Part shown: in pieces, positions 60,279 to 64,000 of the stretch
How the letters are laid out: each line of letters opens with the position of its first letter
Numbering within the stretch: position 1 is the first letter of the stretch
NCBI GenBank assembly: GCA_958426775.1
Contig: CATZZP010000002.1
Location: 62,001 to 126,000, forward strand
Reading direction: 5' to 3'
Origin: an uncultured Bacillota bacterium
Lineage (GTDB): Bacteria > Bacillota > Clostridia > Lachnospirales > CAG-274
Length of the DNA: 64,000 nucleotides
Notes under the pieces: model-generated
The model's database searches: none
The model's input: the letters and a program-made list of their open reading frames with translations, nothing else
Told to the model about the DNA's origin: nothing
Position numbers and translations under genes: made by a program

Positions 60279-60911
60279 ATGCTGAGAAAGAACGTTTTAA
60301 ACAAAATTGCTGAGGATTTAACCTGTAAAAAGCTCCTTTTAATTTTTGCAGGAGCTATGATTTGCTCCTTTGGTATTTACAATATTCACCGACAGACCAA
60401 TATTACAGAGGGCGGTGTAATAGGGCTTTTGCTTTTAATAGAGCATTGGCTGGGTATTTCACCGGGGATAATTGCACCTGTATTAGATGCACTGTGTTAT
60501 ATTCTTGCCCTTAAGTTTTTAGGAGGCAGATTTTTAAGGGTTTCCGTAATATCTACCATAAGCGTCACCCTTTTTTATAATCTGTGGGAGCTTTTTCCGC
60601 CCCTGTTGCCTGACTTATCAGCCTATCCCCTTGTAGCGGCAGTTGCAGGCGGTGTGTTTGTAGGAGTGGGTATAGGGCTTATTATAAGACAGGGAGGCTC
60701 AGGGGGCGGTGATGATGCACTTGCACTTATTATCTCGCGTATTACCAAATGCCGACTTGCAGGAGCCTATCTTATAACGGATATTACGGTGCTTTTGCTT
60801 TCTCTTAGTTATATACCCTTTGCAAGAATAGTATTTTCCCTTATTACGGTAAGTATTTCTTCTTATCTGGTTGACCGTATACAGGGGGTAAAAAGAGTTA
60901 ATACAGCTTAA
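60279..60911 (+). CDS. YitT-type membrane protein
   Basis: A 210-residue integral membrane protein with about five hydrophobic segments. GGVIGLLLLIEHWLG, the FLRVSVISTISVTLFYNLWE helix and IIRQGGSGGGDDALALIISRITKCRLAGAYLITDI (conserved GGxGGGDDxLA) are typical of the YitT/DUF161 family. No transport substrate is established for the family. AGGAAAGGAGTTTAAA precedes ATG 60279. Divergent to the MerR gene; probably induced by it. Confidence 0.88.
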   Translation: MLRKNVLNKIAEDLTCKKLLLIFAGAMICSFGIYNIHRQTNITEGGVIGLLLLIEHWLGISPGIIAPVLDALCYILALKFLGGRFLRVSVISTISVTLFYNLWELFPPLLPDLSAYPLVAAVAGGVFVGVGIGLIIRQGGSGGGDDALALIISRITKCRLAGAYLITDITVLLLSLSYIPFARIVFSLITVSISSYLVDRIQGVKRVNTA

Positions 60912-60921
60912 TCCAAACAAA

Positions 60922-60957
60922 ATGAGGTGCAGGCTTTTGCCTGCACCTCATTGGTTT
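60922..60957. terminator. Terminator between the YitT gene and the small ORF
   Basis: Perfect 13-bp stem ATGAGGTGCAGGC/GCCTGCACCTCAT (60922-60934 with 60939-60951), followed by TGGTTTT on the plus strand and TTTTGTTTGG on the minus strand, so it can serve both converging units. Confidence 0.9.
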
Positions 60958-60959
60958 TA

Positions 60960-61088
60960 TCAGAAATCAATTGTATTAGCCGTTGTTCTCTTAACCTTAT
61001 CGGCAGCTAAGTTTGAAACAGTAACCATAGTATTTTCGCCTTCAAAAGCAGTAACTATTATCTGTGGTGTTTCATATGTTTTTTTCAT
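60960..61088 (-). CDS. 42-residue small protein downstream of the pectinesterase-like gene
   Basis: An open frame of 42 codons with a strong ribosome binding site (GAAAGGAGGGCTATTAAAA) before ATG 61088 and TGA at 60960. It starts MKKTYETPQIIVTAFEGEN and continues with a Val/Ser/Ala-rich part to a TANTIDF end. It lies 21 bp after the pectinesterase-like gene and just before the shared terminator, so it is the second gene of that transcript. Short MKKxYxxPxIxVxxF peptides are frequent in gut Firmicutes, often as genomic orphans, and I know no established function. No cysteines or signal peptide are seen. Confidence 0.65.
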   Translation of the reverse strand: MKKTYETPQIIVTAFEGENTMVTVSNLAADKVKRTTANTIDF

Positions 61089-61109
61089 TTTTAATAGCCC
61101 TCCTTTCGA

Positions 61110-63917
61110 TTATTCGGCATAGGTTAATGCCTCAGATGCATTGCTTACAACATCAAAGGTGTTGTATTTTACGTAAGGCTTAAGTGTAAGGCTTACAGCA
61201 GTATCCACATTAGTTGCAAAGTTTACGGTGTAGTAGTTTGCATTGTCCTCTGAGTAAACAACGCTGTCGGACATAATGCCCTTAAGACTGCCGTCTGCAT
61301 TGTAAACTGCAAAGCCTGCCTTCTGAACATACTCGTCTGATACAAGAGCTGAGTTAAGTTTACCTACTATTCTGTAAACTACAGTACCGTCATCTTCTAT
61401 TTCCTTTGTAGCAGACTGGAACAGGTTTGCTGCTGTTTCGTTTAACGTCTTTAATGTTGTGTTATATACACCTGTGTCCTCAGTCTGTCTTGCAAGCCAG
61501 AAGAGAGTGTTTGTATTAACAGAGCTGCTGATACCTGTAGGTGAGAAGCCATAGTAATTATCTGCTAAGGCTGCGTCAAATCTGGTCTTAGCTGAGCTGT
61601 CAATATTGTAGCCGTTGATAATAACTGCACTCTGTGAGCCGTCCCATGAACGTGCAAAGTAGATGGGGTTAGCAGAAGTGCCGTCCATAGCAGCTATTGT
61701 TAAATTGTTTGCTACATAGTAGCCGTCGTTGCTGCCATAGTTTCTTGGGCATAAAAGTCTTGCCTTGCTTGTGGTAAACTTTGTGCCGAGTACACCTAAT
61801 TCAGGGTTCATTGTACAATCGTTAAGGATAACGGTACCTGAACCGCAGATTGTATCCTGGAAGCCTGTAATTAAACAGTTGTTAAGGGTTAAAGCAGTAG
61901 GGTTTTTAGAACCTGTGTAGATAGTATCTCTTGTTGCAAGGATTGAACAGTTGTTAAAGGTTGCACTTGCTGAAGAAGCCTTATCCTTTGAGTTAATACC
62001 TAAAGCGGTAGCGTTAGAACTACTGCTGGTATTAGGAATCATACCTGTTTCCTCTGCATTGTTCATAATTGTAATGTTGTTTGCAACAAAGCCGTTAGCG
62101 TTTACAAGGAGGGTGTCGCCGTGGAAGCCCTTTGCACCTGCTGCCTGCTCGTTGTCGTTATCCCAGATGATAACCTTTGTCTTGTCACCGCTTGCACTTT
62201 CAATAGTGATATTGTCAGTATCTACGGTAACACCTGTAAGCTCGTGATAGCTGCCGTCGGCAATAACAATCTTATCGCCTGCTACAGCAGCGTCAACAGC
62301 TGACTGAACTGTCTTATACACATTATAGCCTGTTGTAGGAGTATAGCCTACATATAAGTTGGCTGTGTCTGAGCCTGCAGGAACAGCACTGCCGTTAAGA
62401 GTAGCTGTTACTTCGTAAGCTGTTACATCGGATGTAATTGTAACAGGACTGCCTGTTACCGTGTAGCCAAGCACCTCAATCTGAGCCTCGCCTACCATAA
62501 TAACATCGCCGGTAAAGTCTGCAACACCATTTGCTATGGTTGTATCAAATTGGTTCTTTGAGGAGTCGGTCAAAATAACAATATCGCCGTCCTCAGCACC
62601 CGCAGCTGTAATTTGAACACCAGTGTTGCCGTAAACAAGCTCGGGAATTTCACTTTTTTCTATAGTATTAACACTAATGTAAGGAAGATAAATCTGTCCG
62701 CTTGCTGTTAAGGTAATAGTAGCCTGTTCTGTGCCTGTGTAGTAAATAGTCTTTACGTTTGCAGGGTCTGATGCGTACTTGCCGCCCTTTGTATTAAAGG
62801 TGGTATTTACAATACCGTCGGCATCGGCATATTCAGCAGCTGCATCTGTTGAGCTGAGGCTGAATACTCCGCCGTAGTCATTCATACCAAGGTTGATTAC
62901 AGCAGGAGCAACTACATCCTTAAGCTCGATAGTAAAGTTATTACCTACAACGCCATAGCCTGAGTTATGAGTTTTAACAGTACCGATTTTTACATCATAG
63001 TCCTCAGCAGCTGTAGTTGAAGCAACACCCTTTGTAATATAGAAGGTATTGTTGCCGTCAGCTGATGTAATAATGTTACCGTTCATAAAGTCAAGGGAGA
63101 TATTAGTAACCTCAACCTCTGTCAGGGCAACACTTGGAGTTGTGTTGCTTGCATCAGCCGTAAATGTACCCTTGTAGGTCTTTTCGCCGTCTGTGTAAAC
63201 TACATTACAAACAGTACCCTCAGAAAGAGGAATGCCCTCTGTTACGCTATACTCAGTACCGTTTACTGTAACAGTACCCTCTGTAAGAGCTGCACCGTTA
63301 ACAATGTACTGTGGCATATACTCTGCAGATTTTTCAACAGTTACTCTGTAAATATATGATTTTGCACCATAAACATTAATGTTATATATACCTGCTGTAG
63401 GTGCCATATATTCTGTTATACTGCCGCTGCCCTCAAGGGCAGCATTGTCATAGCCTATAGAGGTATCAGCGGTATTGTAAATTTCAAGACCGTATTCACC
63501 TGAGTATGAAGCTGTACTTGATACAACAGTGATAACATCACCGGCATTTACATCTATCTGAAGCATTCTGCCTGTATCACCCTTTGCTCTTGTACCGTTT
63601 GTGTTAAAGTAACCTGTATAGGTTGTACCTAAAATATCTACTGACTTGCTCCAGTAAATTCTAGCCTTTCCGTCAGAGGATACAAAGGTAAGGTCGCCTA
63701 CGGTATAGGTGCCTCCGGCAGCTTGATTTGAGCCGTTTGGTATTCCCCATTCTGTATAGGTTGCCTCTGAAATAAGAGAGCCTTCGGCAAAGCCAAAGTC
63801 GTATATGCCATAGTTACCTGCGGCAAATACATTGCTTACATTCATTACTAATACACAGGAGCATATCATAACAAATGCAAGTATTGAGCTTAAAGCTCTT
63901 TTGAGTTTGTTGTTCAT
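61110..63917 (-). CDS. Secreted pectinesterase-like (CE8) protein
   Basis: A 935-residue exported protein. A signal peptide (ALSSILAFVMICSCVLVMNVSNVFA) leads into two N-terminal beta-sandwich-like regions (about 35-200 and 270-410) that may bind carbohydrate, a middle linker domain, and from about residue 520 a right-handed beta-helix pectin methylesterase core: VQSAVDAAVAGDKIVIADGSYHE, then ILATRDTIYTGS (usual QDTLY), GFQDTICGSGTVILNDC (usual DFIFG) and YFARSWDGS (usual LGRPW). Both catalytic Asp and the Arg are kept, but the Gln of QDTLY is Arg, so activity is likely, not certain. AAAAGGAAGGAGAAAACACA precedes ATG 63917. The end (VVYRIVGKLNSALVSDEYVQKAGFAVY) is an extra C-terminal module. 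It would demethylate pectin outside the cell. Confidence 0.88.
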   Translation of the reverse strand: MNNKLKRALSSILAFVMICSCVLVMNVSNVFAAGNYGIYDFGFAEGSLISEATYTEWGIPNGSNQAAGGTYTVGDLTFVSSDGKARIYWSKSVDILGTTYTGYFNTNGTRAKGDTGRMLQIDVNAGDVITVVSSTASYSGEYGLEIYNTADTSIGYDNAALEGSGSITEYMAPTAGIYNINVYGAKSYIYRVTVEKSAEYMPQYIVNGAALTEGTVTVNGTEYSVTEGIPLSEGTVCNVVYTDGEKTYKGTFTADASNTTPSVALTEVEVTNISLDFMNGNIITSADGNNTFYITKGVASTTAAEDYDVKIGTVKTHNSGYGVVGNNFTIELKDVVAPAVINLGMNDYGGVFSLSSTDAAAEYADADGIVNTTFNTKGGKYASDPANVKTIYYTGTEQATITLTASGQIYLPYISVNTIEKSEIPELVYGNTGVQITAAGAEDGDIVILTDSSKNQFDTTIANGVADFTGDVIMVGEAQIEVLGYTVTGSPVTITSDVTAYEVTATLNGSAVPAGSDTANLYVGYTPTTGYNVYKTVQSAVDAAVAGDKIVIADGSYHELTGVTVDTDNITIESASGDKTKVIIWDNDNEQAAGAKGFHGDTLLVNANGFVANNITIMNNAEETGMIPNTSSSSNATALGINSKDKASSASATFNNCSILATRDTIYTGSKNPTALTLNNCLITGFQDTICGSGTVILNDCTMNPELGVLGTKFTTSKARLLCPRNYGSNDGYYVANNLTIAAMDGTSANPIYFARSWDGSQSAVIINGYNIDSSAKTRFDAALADNYYGFSPTGISSSVNTNTLFWLARQTEDTGVYNTTLKTLNETAANLFQSATKEIEDDGTVVYRIVGKLNSALVSDEYVQKAGFAVYNADGSLKGIMSDSVVYSEDNANYYTVNFATNVDTAVSLTLKPYVKYNTFDVVSNASEALTYAE

Positions 63918-64000
63918 TGTGTTTTCTCCTTCCTTTTTGAAAACTATGCCTTAGTTTAAGGCTATAATTTTTTTAATATGGTCCCCTATCGGAGATGTGC
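63918..64000 (-). other. 5' leader of the pectinesterase-like gene
   Basis: The minus strand holds the ribosome binding site and a small hairpin GCCTTA/TAAGGC (about 63948-63962). No complete promoter is visible before the window edge. Confidence 0.5.

Overview
The window reads as chromosome from a low-GC, spore-forming anaerobe of the class Clostridia, probably a gut or plant-fibre specialist. The signs are spore protease genes (gpr, yyaC), a T-box in front of thrS, many rho-independent terminators, strong AGGAGG-type ribosome binding sites, a complete anaerobic (cobalt-early) B12 pathway, dockerin-bearing BspA-type leucine-rich-repeat surface proteins and a secreted pectinesterase-like protein. 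I cannot name the genus from sequence alone. No rRNA, tRNA, CRISPR array, insertion sequence or prophage is visible.

Layout. 1-3081: remains of a large BspA-like LRR/dockerin protein carrying one in-frame stop and two apparent frameshifts. 3243-4217: gpr (minus strand). 4469-9570: a branched-chain amino acid ABC transporter operon (livJHMGF) with a strong promoter, a terminator-like leader hairpin and a structured livJ-livH spacer. 9655-12629: a small membrane protein, spore protease yyaC, a LysM protein with a degenerate MPN/JAMM-like domain, and a short histidine kinase. 12687-14992: thrS with its T-box leader. 15096-19968: the str cluster rpsL-rpsG-fusA-tuf, with long hairpin-containing spacers. 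20028-21585: an AT-rich two-gene islet between two copies of a 13-bp direct repeat. 21930-26461: two secreted proteins with copper-amine-oxidase-type N-terminal modules (a hydrolase and a flavodoxin lipoprotein), an aldo/keto reductase and fucO. 26604-27119: a macrodomain protein.

27225-46959 is a roughly 20-kb cobalamin locus. cobO comes first, then a cobalamin riboswitch, then cbiL-cbiF-cbiG-cbiH-cbiJ-cbiC, an ABC corrinoid/metal-chelate importer with a lipoprotein cobaltochelatase CbiK inside it, cbiD-cbiET-cbiA-cbiB-cobD-cbiP-cobU-cobS, a short CobU-like P-loop protein, cobT and cobC. Together these cover ring contraction from sirohydrochlorin, amidation, adenosylation and nucleotide-loop assembly. 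Precorrin-2 synthesis, cobalt uptake and lower-ligand synthesis are not in the window.

47256-64000: a frameshifted esterase, kdgK, the dTDP-rhamnose genes rfbABDC, an undecaprenyl-phosphate sugar transferase and a nucleotidyltransferase (cell-surface polysaccharide), a second intact BspA-like LRR/dockerin protein, a MerR regulator divergent from a YitT-type membrane protein with a 19-bp-spacer promoter between them, and a secreted pectinesterase-like protein followed by a 42-codon small gene. KdgK and the pectinesterase both suggest pectin use.

The most interesting points are the MPN-like LysM membrane protein whose metal ligands appear lost, the surface-anchored cobaltochelatase plus SLH-like binding protein inside the B12 operon, the position of cobO upstream of the riboswitch, the unexplained livJ-livH structured spacer, the islet with flanking direct repeats, and the concentration of reading-frame lesions in accessory genes while the roughly 45 housekeeping and biosynthetic frames are intact.
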